Shown here: positions 7,674-15,881 of the stretch, in pieces
Layout of the letters: each line of letters starts with the position of its first letter
Numbering within the stretch: the first letter of the stretch is position 1
DNA from: Bacillota bacterium
GTDB taxonomy: Bacteria; Bacillota; Clostridia; Oscillospirales; SIG627
NCBI GenBank assembly: GCA_029006345.1
Contig: JAQXGK010000074.1
Span: forward strand, 1-32,752
Direction of reading: 5' to 3'
Length of the DNA stretch: 32,752 nt
Translations under genes and position numbers: made by a program
The notes under the pieces: generated by a model
What the model saw: the letters and a program-made list of their open reading frames with translations, nothing else
Told to the model about the DNA's origin: nothing
Databases searched by the model: none

Positions 7674-7886
7674 TTACCGTGCCTTATCTAAGCTTCGGTC
7701 TTGCGATTGTTCAGCTTCGCCGTGTCGGCGGCAGGTAACATGAGGACAGTTGTCGGCGCAAAGGCAGACATATCCGCCGTTGTCATCGCCGGGATCGAAT
7801 GATACCGGAACATTTCTGCCGTGAAACGCGCAGAAGCGCTCCGTAAATCGGCGCCCGTTGTGATTGTTGAGCTCATTTATATTCAT
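7674..7886 (-). CDS. Small Cys/His-rich protein, possible zinc-binding, function unknown
   Basis: A 70-residue frame with a dense set of metal-ligand-type residues: Cys19, His22, Cys41, Cys43, Cys47, His49, Cys52 and His55 in the patterns CAFHGR and VCLCADNCPHVTC. This is unlikely in random antisense sequence and suggests a small zinc-binding fold. I do not recognise a family. Start: ATG at 7886 is preceded by only a GGATGG-like site about 10 nt upstream, so translation is less certain. A good minus-strand terminator lies just downstream (7616-7666). An overlapping minus frame (7688-7876) has no comparable pattern and is rejected. Confidence 0.5.
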   Translation of the reverse strand: MNINELNNHNGRRFTERFCAFHGRNVPVSFDPGDDNGGYVCLCADNCPHVTCRRHGEAEQSQDRSLDKAR

Positions 7887-7936
7887 TTGTTCAGACCATC
7901 CGTTTCAAAAATTGCATGAAGGCTTCGGCACGGGCG

Positions 7937-7966
7937 AAAAAACCGCCCGACTTTATTGTCGGGCGG
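7937..7966 (-). terminator. Terminator of the minus-strand membrane-protein gene
   Basis: A 9-bp GC stem (7943-7951 with 7958-7966) is followed on the minus strand by six T residues (A-run 7937-7942). It lies 27 nt after the stop of the 7994-9040 gene. Confidence 0.88.
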
Positions 7967-7993
7967 CACGGCTTAAATTATTCGTGAGATTTA

Positions 7994-9040
7994 TTAGCTG
8001 TAAGAAACATATTCGTCGGCATTAAAATTCTTTACATCGGCAAATACGTTATTTAAGTCGGAATCGGGAGTCAGCAGATATTCAAAAAGATAGCTGTCAT
8101 CGTCACCGCCGTAAAACTTGATTTTGTCGAAAACAAAGCCGTTGTCAATCAGGTGCTTTGCAATGTGTGTGCAGTATGCGGCAAAGTCCCGTCTTAGCGG
8201 AGTTGCAAAATCCACCGATATATCAAAACTCATTTTGCCGTAAAGTGAGGAATTGTCGCCGCCGTATGTGAGTGCGACTGCACCCTCGCTGTTATTGTCG
8301 ATAGCTATTCCCGCTTCGCGAAACGACAGCCTGTCGTCATTATCCTCGCGAATAAGGGAAATCAGTTCACTGCGTCTTGCAGACAGGGCGTTTTGCTTGA
8401 GAAACTCAAAGTACCCGTCATTCCACAGGTCTCCGTCGCGGAAGAGCTCGCTTTCAAGCTCCGAGCCGGTGTCTAAGTAAGTGAGAACCGTGATATATTT
8501 GTCCCGAGATACGTCGTAATGTGTGCTGACGGATGAAAACACTTTATCCGGGTATTTTTCCGAAAGATATAACTTTGCTTCGCTTCTTTGCCTGAGAACG
8601 GTCACGGGATTGCCGCAAATTCTGAAAAACGCCGCATTGAGAGCGCAAAAAATCAAAATTGCCGAAACAAGCGAGAAAACCTTCATTTTGCGGGGAATGC
8701 CGTAAAATGCGCGCTTGAGTATTCTGGTAGCAAGCATGGCAAGCACTGCCGCCGCGGTCGTTCCGAGCGTGAACATGACGGTGTACTCCGTACCGAGCCT
8801 GTCGGTGACCGAAAACAACAGAGCCGAAACTGCCGTGATTATAGAATTGTATAGCGGCTCATCGTAAAACAGAGTCACGACAGCGGGGCAGAGCAGTATG
8901 AGCGGAACGGAGGATATGAATCCGCGCAGCATTCCTGTGCAGTATACCGCCAATGACAGAAGAAGTATCGAGAGAGCGAGTCTTATTACCTCCATGCGCT
9001 TTTCGGAGCGCAAAGAGGGTTTGCTTGTTTTGTTTTTCAT
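7994..9040 (-). CDS. Membrane protein of unknown function with extracytoplasmic C-terminal domain
   Basis: A 348-residue protein not assigned to a family. The N-terminus is basic (KNKTSKPSLRSEKR). About four hydrophobic helices follow in the first ~135 residues (for example LALSILLLSLAVYCTGML, VPLILLCPAVVTLF, FTLGTTAAAVLAMLA and FSLVSAILIFCALNAAF). A soluble region of roughly 210 residues, rich in acidic and aromatic residues, comes after. The layout suggests a polytopic anchor carrying a sensor-like or ligand-binding domain on the outside; this is inference. Start: ATG at 9040 has an AAAGGA site 9 nt upstream. The in-frame ATG at 9058 has none and would itself overlap that site. The gene is monocistronic, with its own terminator, and divergent from the solute-binding lipoprotein gene. 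Confidence 0.8.
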   Translation of the reverse strand: MKNKTSKPSLRSEKRMEVIRLALSILLLSLAVYCTGMLRGFISSVPLILLCPAVVTLFYDEPLYNSIITAVSALLFSVTDRLGTEYTVMFTLGTTAAAVLAMLATRILKRAFYGIPRKMKVFSLVSAILIFCALNAAFFRICGNPVTVLRQRSEAKLYLSEKYPDKVFSSVSTHYDVSRDKYITVLTYLDTGSELESELFRDGDLWNDGYFEFLKQNALSARRSELISLIREDNDDRLSFREAGIAIDNNSEGAVALTYGGDNSSLYGKMSFDISVDFATPLRRDFAAYCTHIAKHLIDNGFVFDKIKFYGGDDDSYLFEYLLTPDSDLNNVFADVKNFNADEYVSYS

Positions 9041-9132
9041 AAAAGGCTGTCCTTTCATACGGCGGGACCGACTGATAAAAAGTGCCGATTTCTGTCCGCA
9101 TGTCCGCGCTTTGGCACGGACGGTTTACAGAC

Positions 9133-9160
9133 AGTATATCACAATTTCAGCAAAAAACAA
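9133..9160 (-). promoter_or_regulatory. Promoter of the minus-strand membrane-protein gene
   Basis: On the minus strand: TTGTTT (9160-9155), 16-nt spacer, TGA-TATACT (-10 at 9138-9133). The extended -10 is good and the -35 weak. Confidence 0.4.
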
Positions 9161-9184
9161 ATAGTATAATCGTTTGCCGCGCTA

Positions 9185-9214
9185 TTGACAATACTTTTGT
9201 TTTAATCGTATAAT
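9185..9214 (+). promoter_or_regulatory. Consensus sigma-A promoter of the solute-binding lipoprotein gene
   Basis: TTGACA (9185-9190), 18-nt spacer, TATAAT (9209-9214): both hexamers are perfect. Predicted transcription start is near 9221, about 50 nt before the start codon. Confidence 0.8.
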
Positions 9215-9269
9215 TTATTGATACAAAATATAGTGCTGTTACATAATTACTGTTTTTTTGGAGGAACAA

Positions 9270-10724
9270 ATGAAGAAGAGAATTATCTGTTTTTTACTCG
9301 CTGTTTCGATGATTCTTGCCATGTGTGTGCTGGTGTCATGCGATAAGAGCGAATCAAACGGTAAAACCAGTGAGGCGGTTTCGGGCGAGGGCTCGGCGGC
9401 GTTCGAAGCGCTTCCGTCGACCGATTACAACGGCTATACCTTCCGCGTACTCACGCGTGACGACGCCGACCAGTATTGGCTTCCCAATGATGTTTGTGCC
9501 ACCGAAATAACGTCTGAGGTCATCAACGATGCTGTGTTCAAGAGAACCGAGCTCGTCCAGAACAAGTTCAATATCAAGATTGAACAGCTTATGAAAACTG
9601 ATTATCAGGATTTCGCAAGAACGGCTATCCAGAGCAATGACGATTCATTTGATGTCATTCTTATGGACAGCATGCGAGCAGGTCAGCTTGCCGTAGAGAA
9701 TCTTTTCATCAATTATTCCGATGTCTCTTATGTAGACTTTTCAAACAGCTACTGGGATAAAACTACCATAGATCAGCTTTCTATCGGAGGCAAGAGCTAT
9801 TTTGCGCTCGGAGATATCAACATAACCGATAATAACGCTACATGGTGCGTGCTATTCAATAAAAGGCTGTACGCCGACCTTGACCTCGGAAATGCTTACG
9901 AGTGCGTTAACGAAGGCAAGTGGACTATAGACGTGTTTTATGATATTTGCAAGAACGCGACCGGCGACCTTAACGGCGACTCTGTTATAGACTACACAAA
10001 TGACCGATACGGCGCGGTGGGCCAGTATGAATGCGCCCCGGCGCTTATGGCGGCGGCGGGAGTTACCAGTGTTGTCAAGGACAGCGATGATATCCCCGAG
10101 TTTGCTCTCGACAGCGCAAAGGCTAACGATGTGTTCGCCAAGGTGTATAAATATATGAGCGACCCGGATGCCATGATTCGCGCCGATGACTACAGCTTCG
10201 CCGACAGATGGAATGTTATCAATGTCGGCACCTTTATGTCGGGCAGAGCGGTTTACTACATGTGTCCTCTGACGCATGCAGTACAGATGAGAGAAATGGT
10301 TGATGACTACGGTATCCTTCCGCTCCCCAAGTATGATGAGGCTCAGGAAAAATATTACAGCGCAATGCAGTTTAATAACGCTACCGTTTACTGCGTTCCC
10401 AAGACCTGCAAGGATACCGAGAGAGTCGGTCTTATTCTGGAGGCGATGGCGGCGGCAAGCACCGACACCCTCAAGCAGGCTTACTATGACATCACTCTTC
10501 AGAGAAGAACCACGCGCGACGAGGAGTCCAAGGAAATGATTGATATCATCCTTGAAAACCGTATCGTAGATTTGAGCTATGTGTATGACTGGAATCAGCT
10601 CAGACAGACTATTCAGGATATTGTCAGGGGTTCGAGCAATACATACGCTTCTACCATAGACTCTATAAAGACCCCCTTCATTACATCTATGAACAAGACT
10701 ATCGAAAAGTTTGCAGAAGGATGA
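9270..10724 (+). CDS. Extracellular solute-binding lipoprotein of an ABC importer (family 1-like)
   Basis: A 484-residue lipoprotein. The signal peptide ends in the lipobox LVSC (Cys24), followed by a Ser/Glu/Gly-rich tether. The mature part has the layout of CUT1-type sugar-binding proteins: an early alpha/beta lobe (YTFRVLTRDD), repeated mixed segments, and motifs such as FDVILMDS, GKSYFALGDIN and DYGILPLPKYDEAQEKYYS that match Clostridia family-1 binding proteins. Start: ATG at 9270 with GGAGG at 9260-9264; an upstream in-frame TTG (9258) overlaps that site and is rejected. It has a perfect promoter and its own terminator, with no permease genes adjacent, so it is an orphan binding protein. 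Partner permeases must be elsewhere. The orphan ATPase at 618 is a plausible but unproven energy source. Ligand is unknown. Confidence 0.87.
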   Translation: MKKRIICFLLAVSMILAMCVLVSCDKSESNGKTSEAVSGEGSAAFEALPSTDYNGYTFRVLTRDDADQYWLPNDVCATEITSEVINDAVFKRTELVQNKFNIKIEQLMKTDYQDFARTAIQSNDDSFDVILMDSMRAGQLAVENLFINYSDVSYVDFSNSYWDKTTIDQLSIGGKSYFALGDINITDNNATWCVLFNKRLYADLDLGNAYECVNEGKWTIDVFYDICKNATGDLNGDSVIDYTNDRYGAVGQYECAPALMAAAGVTSVVKDSDDIPEFALDSAKANDVFAKVYKYMSDPDAMIRADDYSFADRWNVINVGTFMSGRAVYYMCPLTHAVQMREMVDDYGILPLPKYDEAQEKYYSAMQFNNATVYCVPKTCKDTERVGLILEAMAAASTDTLKQAYYDITLQRRTTRDEESKEMIDIILENRIVDLSYVYDWNQLRQTIQDIVRGSSNTYASTIDSIKTPFITSMNKTIEKFAEG

Positions 10725-10728
10725 ATAT

Positions 10729-10772
10729 AAAAAATCACCGTCCGGCGGATATCCGTCAGACGGTGATTTTTT
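10729..10772 (+). terminator. Terminator after the solute-binding lipoprotein gene
   Basis: A long stem pairing about 10730-10743 with 10759-10772, ending in TTTTTT, begins a few bases after the stop codon. The A-run at its left edge may also serve the converging minus-strand gene. Confidence 0.88.
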
Positions 10773-10807
10773 GCCTGTATCGGCATTGATTTTTCATGTG
10801 CCGGTTA

Positions 10808-11077
10808 TTACTCGTGTTTGGCTTCTGCCTTTTCCGAAGGAGAGACAAGCTGTGCCATACAGGAGGCGCAGACGTACTTTCCGGAAAATTCGGCGAGATT
10901 TTCCTGCCCGGAGCAGAAGACACATTCCTTGCCCAGCTTTTTGATGACGATTCTGTCATCTTCGAGAAAGAGCTCCAGTGAGTCGAAGTCATTTATTCCG
11001 AGTGTGTTTCTGAAATCCTTGGGAATAACTATTCGACCGAGTGCATCTATTTGTCTTGTATTTCCTTTTCTTTTCAC
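10808..11077 (-). CDS. AbrB/SpoVT-type DNA-binding regulator with C-terminal zinc ribbon
   Basis: An 89-residue protein. Residues ~5-48 form a swapped-hairpin AbrB domain with the hallmark RQIDALGRIVIPKDFRNTLGI and the strand LELFLEDDRIVIKK. This is the N-terminal DNA-binding fold of AbrB/SpoVT/Abh transition-state regulators, which act as dimers or tetramers. Instead of an AbrB oligomerisation or SpoVT GAF domain, it carries a CVFC...CASC tail (Cys52, 55, 70, 73), which looks like a small zinc ribbon. Start: GTG at 11077 with GGAGG 5 nt upstream. The promoter is divergent from the six-gene operon at 11345, so that operon is a possible target (inference). The target set is unknown. Confidence 0.85.
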   Translation of the reverse strand: MKRKGNTRQIDALGRIVIPKDFRNTLGINDFDSLELFLEDDRIVIKKLGKECVFCSGQENLAEFSGKYVCASCMAQLVSPSEKAEAKHE

Positions 11078-11137
11078 GGCAACCTCCGTCCATAAGCAGT
11101 CAATGCGGCTTTTAACTTTTGTTCGTTTTACATATAC

Positions 11138-11166
11138 AAAATAACAGAAAATTTTGCCAATGTCAA
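11138..11166 (-). promoter_or_regulatory. Promoter of the AbrB-like gene
   Basis: On the minus strand: TTGACA (11166-11161), 17-nt spacer, TATTTT (11143-11138). Transcript start is near 11131, giving a 5' leader of about 55 nt. Confidence 0.65.
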
Positions 11167-11245
11167 TAGGTTATGACAAAAATTTCCATTTTATTTGCTT
11201 GGGTGCAGGTAAGGTGAAGAGCTTGTGACTTTTTTTTATTATCAG

Positions 11246-11274
11246 TTGAGTTTTATTTTTCTTTATGGTAGAAT
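11246..11274 (+). promoter_or_regulatory. Promoter of the six-gene lipoprotein-PP2C-kinase-rlmH operon
   Basis: TTGAGT (11246-11251), 17-nt spacer, TAGAAT (11269-11274) with an extended TGG in front. Predicted start is near 11281, about 64 nt before the first gene. No other comparable promoter is seen before the terminator at 17175. Confidence 0.62.
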
Positions 11275-11344
11275 GACATGGTGTAAGTAGATTTTACGGT
11301 GGCGGCGTTGCTTACCGTAGGAAAGTGAAGGATATACAAACGTG

Positions 11345-13483
11345 ATGAAAAGAATTATTTCGCTTGTTCTTTGTGCGGCGGTCATGTTTTCCGTGCTTGC
11401 GGCGTCCGGCTGCTCAAAGGATAAAAAGACGGTGTACTCTGATAATTCGGCGATGTTCTTTGAAAACGCCAATACATCCGGAAAAATTATAAATTCCATT
11501 CTGAAGGATATGAAGCTGGACTTCGGAACAGATAGTCTGCCGGAATTTGACAGCCTCGTGACCGATGCCGAGCTTAGTTTCAATGAGATTACCTGGAACG
11601 GCGAGGATCTTACCGACGGCAACGCCGTTTCGGCAGTTGTGAACGGAGCAAATAATTTTGCCGACGGAACGGCAAGCCTTGATACTCAGCTTTCCGTCGG
11701 CGGCGACAGGGCAGACCTTTCGTATGTGGCCGATAAGTACACGCGCTTTGCCGGCCTGAACGGTACTTTGGCAAAAATAGCGCCCAAGAGCGCCGAGCGC
11801 ATATCCGAGCGTCTGAAGGATATAGACGTGCTTTTGCTTCTGGGCGAACTCAGCGGCGTCTACGATGCGATAAACAGAAAGCTTGCGGAAATGACCTCGA
11901 ACGACGACTTTGAAGTGTCCACCGAAACCTTTACGGCCAACGGACACGAGTTTTCAGCGGCAAAGAAGCTTACGCTGAGTTTTGATGCGGACGACATATG
12001 TGCCATATTCGATTACGCCGCCGAACAGGTTGACCCGAACGGCGAGGCGGTCAAGCTGATTGCCGGTATAGACCGCGAGGAAATCAAAAAATCCGAATGC
12101 ACCCTCAGCGACACCAGATATTTCGATGATAACGGGGATTTTGTGCGCGAAGCACTTACTCTGACGCATCCTACCAGCGTGACGGTTTATAAAGATACCA
12201 CCGCTCATTCGGACAGCGAAACAACCTCAGCGGCTTCCGACAGTGCCTCCTCCTCATCCTCTGCAACCTCCGCTTCTGCTGCGGCAGAAGGGGATTCCGA
12301 TACCGAGACGACTACTGCCGCGCCCGAGGGACAGGTAGAGCAAACCACGGAGGTTTATGTCTTCAACCTCTATCATTTTGAGGACGAAACGCAGTTTGTA
12401 TGGCTGGTAAGCGGTGAATATACCTTCTTTAATGACTACAATTCGCGCGTTGCGGCGTTTCTTGTTAAAAATAAGGAACCCGCCGACGCCGAAAACGGCG
12501 AAGACGAGGACGGCTCCGCTGACGGTAAGGCAGGTATTTCCGTCAGCGTTACCGATCTTGACAGCAACACCTGGGAGAGTGCGATAAACGGCGATATTTA
12601 CATTGGGGAGAAGGATTCCAAGCCGGTCATAACTTACGACGCGGCGGTCAATATCCAGGTTGGTTCAAGCTCGATATTCGGCATCCCCTTCGGGCTTGCG
12701 GCTACGGTAAACGATTTTGATTCGGACGGCTTTGATTTGAAGGGCAACTTTGTTTTCAATGCCTTCGGCTTGTATGTTGCCGATTTTGACTTCACGCTTG
12801 AAGGAAAGTTCGATGAAAAAACCGATGCCGTGACCCTTCCCTCAGACGGTGCCGTGCTTAATGCAGAGTTCAGAGAAGAACGGCTGGAGTCGATTTCCGA
12901 CAGTGCTCCTAATGTTGCTAAACTGCTCGGAAAGTATAATGATTACTATAATACCAACGGCTTTTTAAGAATAAACAAGCTGGATGTTTTGCTTGAAAAC
13001 ACTTCACAGAATCAGTATATTTATCTGTTCCGCGACCTTACGGGGCATATTGACGAGCCGTTTAAGTATGAATTTACCGACGACAAGATGATATCCACCG
13101 ATATTGCCGACAGCAGTAAAACTGTTGAATACGATTTTAAAAAGGGAGAGACCGAGGACACTATTATTCTCGGCGGCAATACCTACACAAAAAAGGACGC
13201 TCCCGATGTCAAGGGCGATGTATATACTCTCGGAAATAATGAAGAGCTCAAGCTTTACCTGTACGACAACGGCGTAGGCGTATTCAGCTATGAGATAGCG
13301 TATAACTTTGTTCCCGAGACCGGCGAAATACTGTTCTTCTACCTTCTTAGCCACGAGTATTCGGCGGCTTCGATGTTGATGAACAACCGCGTGGCATATC
13401 TCAATGCCGAGCCCTTCACAGTCAAGAGCTACGGCTTTGACAGAGCCGAGGGAGACAATTCCGGTGTTGCAGGCGAAGAGTGA
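11345..13483 (+). CDS. Large lipoprotein of unknown function
   Basis: A 712-residue exported protein, family not recognised. The signal peptide ends in AASGC (lipid-modified Cys near residue 23). The first ~290 mature residues and the last ~340 are mixed alpha/beta with repeated beta-rich stretches (for example GDIYIGEKDSKPVITYDAAVN and GNFVFNAFGLYVADFDFTLEGKF). They are separated by a low-complexity Ser/Thr/Ala/Glu linker around residues 290-335. Two similarly sized extracellular modules joined by a flexible tether is the simplest reading. Start: ATG 11345 behind GAAGGAT; a GTG directly before it (11342) is the alternative. The PP2C phosphatase gene follows after 16 nt. As first gene of the operon it may connect envelope status to the phosphatase, but this is speculation. 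Confidence 0.78.
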   Translation: MKRIISLVLCAAVMFSVLAASGCSKDKKTVYSDNSAMFFENANTSGKIINSILKDMKLDFGTDSLPEFDSLVTDAELSFNEITWNGEDLTDGNAVSAVVNGANNFADGTASLDTQLSVGGDRADLSYVADKYTRFAGLNGTLAKIAPKSAERISERLKDIDVLLLLGELSGVYDAINRKLAEMTSNDDFEVSTETFTANGHEFSAAKKLTLSFDADDICAIFDYAAEQVDPNGEAVKLIAGIDREEIKKSECTLSDTRYFDDNGDFVREALTLTHPTSVTVYKDTTAHSDSETTSAASDSASSSSSATSASAAAEGDSDTETTTAAPEGQVEQTTEVYVFNLYHFEDETQFVWLVSGEYTFFNDYNSRVAAFLVKNKEPADAENGEDEDGSADGKAGISVSVTDLDSNTWESAINGDIYIGEKDSKPVITYDAAVNIQVGSSSIFGIPFGLAATVNDFDSDGFDLKGNFVFNAFGLYVADFDFTLEGKFDEKTDAVTLPSDGAVLNAEFREERLESISDSAPNVAKLLGKYNDYYNTNGFLRINKLDVLLENTSQNQYIYLFRDLTGHIDEPFKYEFTDDKMISTDIADSSKTVEYDFKKGETEDTIILGGNTYTKKDAPDVKGDVYTLGNNEELKLYLYDNGVGVFSYEIAYNFVPETGEILFFYLLSHEYSAASMLMNNRVAYLNAEPFTVKSYGFDRAEGDNSGVAGEE

Positions 13484-13499
13484 GGAAGTCCGAAGATAG

Positions 13500-14237
13500 A
13501 TGGAGTATATGGTTGAAGCCGCACTCGTGTGCGATAAGGGCAGACTGCGGCAAAACAATGAGGATAATTTTTACTTCGGCGGCACCGTACTGGGCGACGG
13601 CAACGACGGGCTTGAAGAAGCGTTGAGTCTAAGCGTTAATGCAGATGAAAAGCCGGTTTTTGCGGTTTTTGACGGAGTGGGCGGCGAGGCGCTCGGCGAG
13701 CAGGCAAGCGCGATAGCGGCCGATGAACTCGGGAAATGCGTCTTTGACAGTGCGGATAACGACAATATTCTGCGCTTTGCGGCGCACAGAATGAACGAGA
13801 GAGTGCTCAAAGCGGCGGAGGATAACGGCGTGGCTCTAATGGCGACGACCATGGCGGCGCTGAGATTTGCTCCCGGCAGAGTGACTGTCTGCAATGTCGG
13901 CGACAGCAGAGTGTATAAGCTCGACGGAAAAAAGCTTGTAAGACTTTCGCTGGACCACACAGCTCCGATTGCCAAGGGCGAGCTGAAGCCGAGACTCAGC
14001 CAGTATGTCGGACAGAAAAAGGCGCTTGTGCCGTTTGTCTCGATGCATCCCCCTGAAAACGGCGATGTTTACCTTGTTTGCAGCGACGGCGTTACCGATA
14101 TGATAAGCGAGGAAAAAATCGCAAAAATTCTCAGCTCGGGTCCTGTCAGGGCGGTTCAGAAGTTGCGCGGCAGAGCACTTGAAAACGGCGGTCTGGATAA
14201 TATAACCGCCATTGTATGCAAAATAACGGAAATATAG
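13500..14237 (+). CDS. PP2C-family protein serine/threonine phosphatase
   Basis: A 245-residue cytoplasmic metal-dependent phosphatase. All core motifs are present: RLRQNNEDN (15-23), FDGVGG (57-62, metal-binding Asp58), GDSR (134-137), SDGVTD (195-200) and DNIT (Asp233). Length is typical of bacterial PrpC/Stp enzymes, which reverse Hanks-type kinase (PknB) phosphorylation. No kinase gene is beside it, unlike the usual prpC-prkC arrangement, so it is either an orphan phosphatase or a dedicated one. The DGVGG form replaces the common DGMGG. Start: ATG 13500, with GAGGAAG overlapping the end of the upstream gene about 11 nt away; ATG 13509 is a possible alternative. Second gene of the operon, 25 nt before the kinase gene. 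Confidence 0.92.
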   Translation: MEYMVEAALVCDKGRLRQNNEDNFYFGGTVLGDGNDGLEEALSLSVNADEKPVFAVFDGVGGEALGEQASAIAADELGKCVFDSADNDNILRFAAHRMNERVLKAAEDNGVALMATTMAALRFAPGRVTVCNVGDSRVYKLDGKKLVRLSLDHTAPIAKGELKPRLSQYVGQKKALVPFVSMHPPENGDVYLVCSDGVTDMISEEKIAKILSSGPVRAVQKLRGRALENGGLDNITAIVCKITEI

Positions 14238-14262
14238 GTAGATAAGGAACAGGTCATATAAT

Positions 14263-15516
14263 ATGGATACTACAAAAGCTTTGAAAAAAATTAATGACGG
14301 CGCCTTTGACGCCGTTTTCGGCGAGCTTTATCCTGATGTCCGAGAGGCAAGAAAACGCTACTCGGATGCAGTGGCGGCGTTTAGGGATTATTTCGGTGAC
14401 AGAGAGATAAGATTTTTCTCGTCCCCCGGAAGAAGCGAGATATGCGGTAACCATACAGACCATAACAACGGAAAGGCGATCGGCGCTTCGGTAAATCTCG
14501 ACACTATTGCGGTGGTCGCCGAGAACGGCGGAAGAATCGTAAGAGTGAAAAGCGAGGGCTTCTGTGAGGATACGGTAAATCTCGACCGACTGGAGCCCAT
14601 TTTAGGATCGAGCGCAGGTATAGTCGCCGGAATGGCGGCGGGCTTTGCCGAAAAAGGTACAGCCGTCCGCGGTTTTGACGCATATACTACTTCTGCGGTA
14701 CCCTTTGGCTCCGGACTTTCCTCAAGCGCCGCGTTTGAAAATCTGCTTGGTGCGATCATTAACGGTATGTTCGGTGAAAACCGTGTGGACAGCAAGGAGC
14801 TCGCGCGCATCTCACAGTTTGCGGAGAATACCTATTTCGGTAAACCCTGCGGACTGCTCGACCAGATGGCGAGCGCCGTCGGCGATATGGTGTACATGGA
14901 TTTCGGCAGAGGCGAATTTGACAAGCTCGATTACGCCTTCGACGATCTCGACCTTGTTATTATCAAGACCGCGGGAAGTCACGCGTCTCTCGGCGGTGAG
15001 TATTCGGCCATTCGCGAGGAGATGAGTGCGGTTGCCGCACTGTACGGCAAGACCGCTTTGCGCGACTGCGACCGTGACGAGGTATTTTCCGATTGCTCGG
15101 AAATAACACGAAAGTGCGGAGACCGGGCCTTTTTGAGGGCTATGCATTTCTTCAATGAAAATATTAGGGTGGACGAGGCTAAGAGGGCGATATCCGAGCG
15201 CGACGAGACTGCGTTTCTCGATGTTGTCCGCCGTTCGGGACTCTCAAGCTACACGCTTTTGCAGAATATTTACTGCTCGAATGAGCCGACAGTTCAGCCG
15301 CTTTCTACGGCTCTCTGCGTTTGCAGTGAGCTTTTGAGCGGCACAAACTCGGCCTGGAGAATTCACGGCGGCGGCTTTGCCGGAACGGTTCAGGCTTTTG
15401 TCCCGCGAGATATGTCTCAGCTCTTTGCCGACAGGGCAAATAAACTGCTCGACGGCGGACAGGCGTATATACTCAACATAAGAAAGACGGGAGCGCGTGA
15501 AATATGCGAAAGCTGA
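14263..15516 (+). CDS. Galactokinase-family GHMP sugar kinase with variant signature
   Basis: A 417-residue GHMP kinase closest to galactokinase, expected to phosphorylate a hexose at C1 with ATP. Seen: the substrate motif at 56-70 (PGRSEICGNHTDHNNG), where Arg57 matches the catalytic Arg; the ATP-binding PFGSGLSSSAAFE (147-159); catalytic-base Asp200 in CGLLDQM; and the C-terminal IHGGGFAGTVQAF motif 3. Canonical galactokinases have GEHTDY; here Glu is replaced by Asn and Tyr by His. A GNHTDH-type clade occurs in Clostridia and may have shifted sugar preference, such as an amino sugar or other galactose derivative (inference). No galT, galE or galactose transporter is adjacent. Start: ATG 14263, weak AAGGAA upstream. 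Its 3' end overlaps the next gene by 13 nt. Confidence 0.85.
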   Translation: MDTTKALKKINDGAFDAVFGELYPDVREARKRYSDAVAAFRDYFGDREIRFFSSPGRSEICGNHTDHNNGKAIGASVNLDTIAVVAENGGRIVRVKSEGFCEDTVNLDRLEPILGSSAGIVAGMAAGFAEKGTAVRGFDAYTTSAVPFGSGLSSSAAFENLLGAIINGMFGENRVDSKELARISQFAENTYFGKPCGLLDQMASAVGDMVYMDFGRGEFDKLDYAFDDLDLVIIKTAGSHASLGGEYSAIREEMSAVAALYGKTALRDCDRDEVFSDCSEITRKCGDRAFLRAMHFFNENIRVDEAKRAISERDETAFLDVVRRSGLSSYTLLQNIYCSNEPTVQPLSTALCVCSELLSGTNSAWRIHGGGFAGTVQAFVPRDMSQLFADRANKLLDGGQAYILNIRKTGAREICES

Positions 15517-15860
15517 CTTCCGCCGCCAAGCTGATTATGCTGGGCGTCTGGCTTCTTGTGGCCAGCGTTGCGTATTACGGCGCGCTTTACTTGGGCTTCA
15601 TTTATATAGTACCGGTATTTCTTGCCTTCATTACGGTGGTAATGGTGCTGTATCTTTTGGTCAACGGCGGCTTTACGTCGATATCTAAGGAGCTTCGCCG
15701 CAAGGACGGGGAAAGGGATTTTTCCGACCGTCCCAATCCTTTCAAGCTCTCGCTTGATAAGCGGGCGTTTTGGGGCGATGTACTGCTTATTCTCGGAGTC
15801 GTTCCGCTTGCGGTTATTCTTGTTGACTATATGCTTATTTTGTTTGGGATTATAAAGTGA
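15504..15860 (+). CDS. Small integral membrane protein of unknown function
   Basis: A 118-residue protein with three hydrophobic helices: LIMLGVWLLVASVAYYGALY (about 10-30), FIYIVPVFLAFITVVMVLYL (about 32-52) and VLLILGVVPLAVILVDYMLI (about 92-112). A basic/acidic cytoplasmic loop (SKELRRKDGERDFSDRPNPF) lies between the second and third. No family recognised. It starts inside the end of the kinase gene (13-nt overlap), indicating translational coupling, and is followed after 21 nt by the MBL hydrolase gene. Position in an operon with envelope-linked WalJ and a lipoprotein suggests a membrane role, no more. Confidence 0.8.
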   Translation: MRKLTSAAKLIMLGVWLLVASVAYYGALYLGFIYIVPVFLAFITVVMVLYLLVNGGFTSISKELRRKDGERDFSDRPNPFKLSLDKRAFWGDVLLILGVVPLAVILVDYMLILFGIIK

Positions 15861-15881
15861 ATTAAGAGGGGGGATATCGTT

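Noticed and set aside
7688-7876. Second minus-strand frame overlapping the Cys-rich small protein
   Set aside because: It has no ribosome site and no residue pattern; the other frame has regularly spaced Cys/His.
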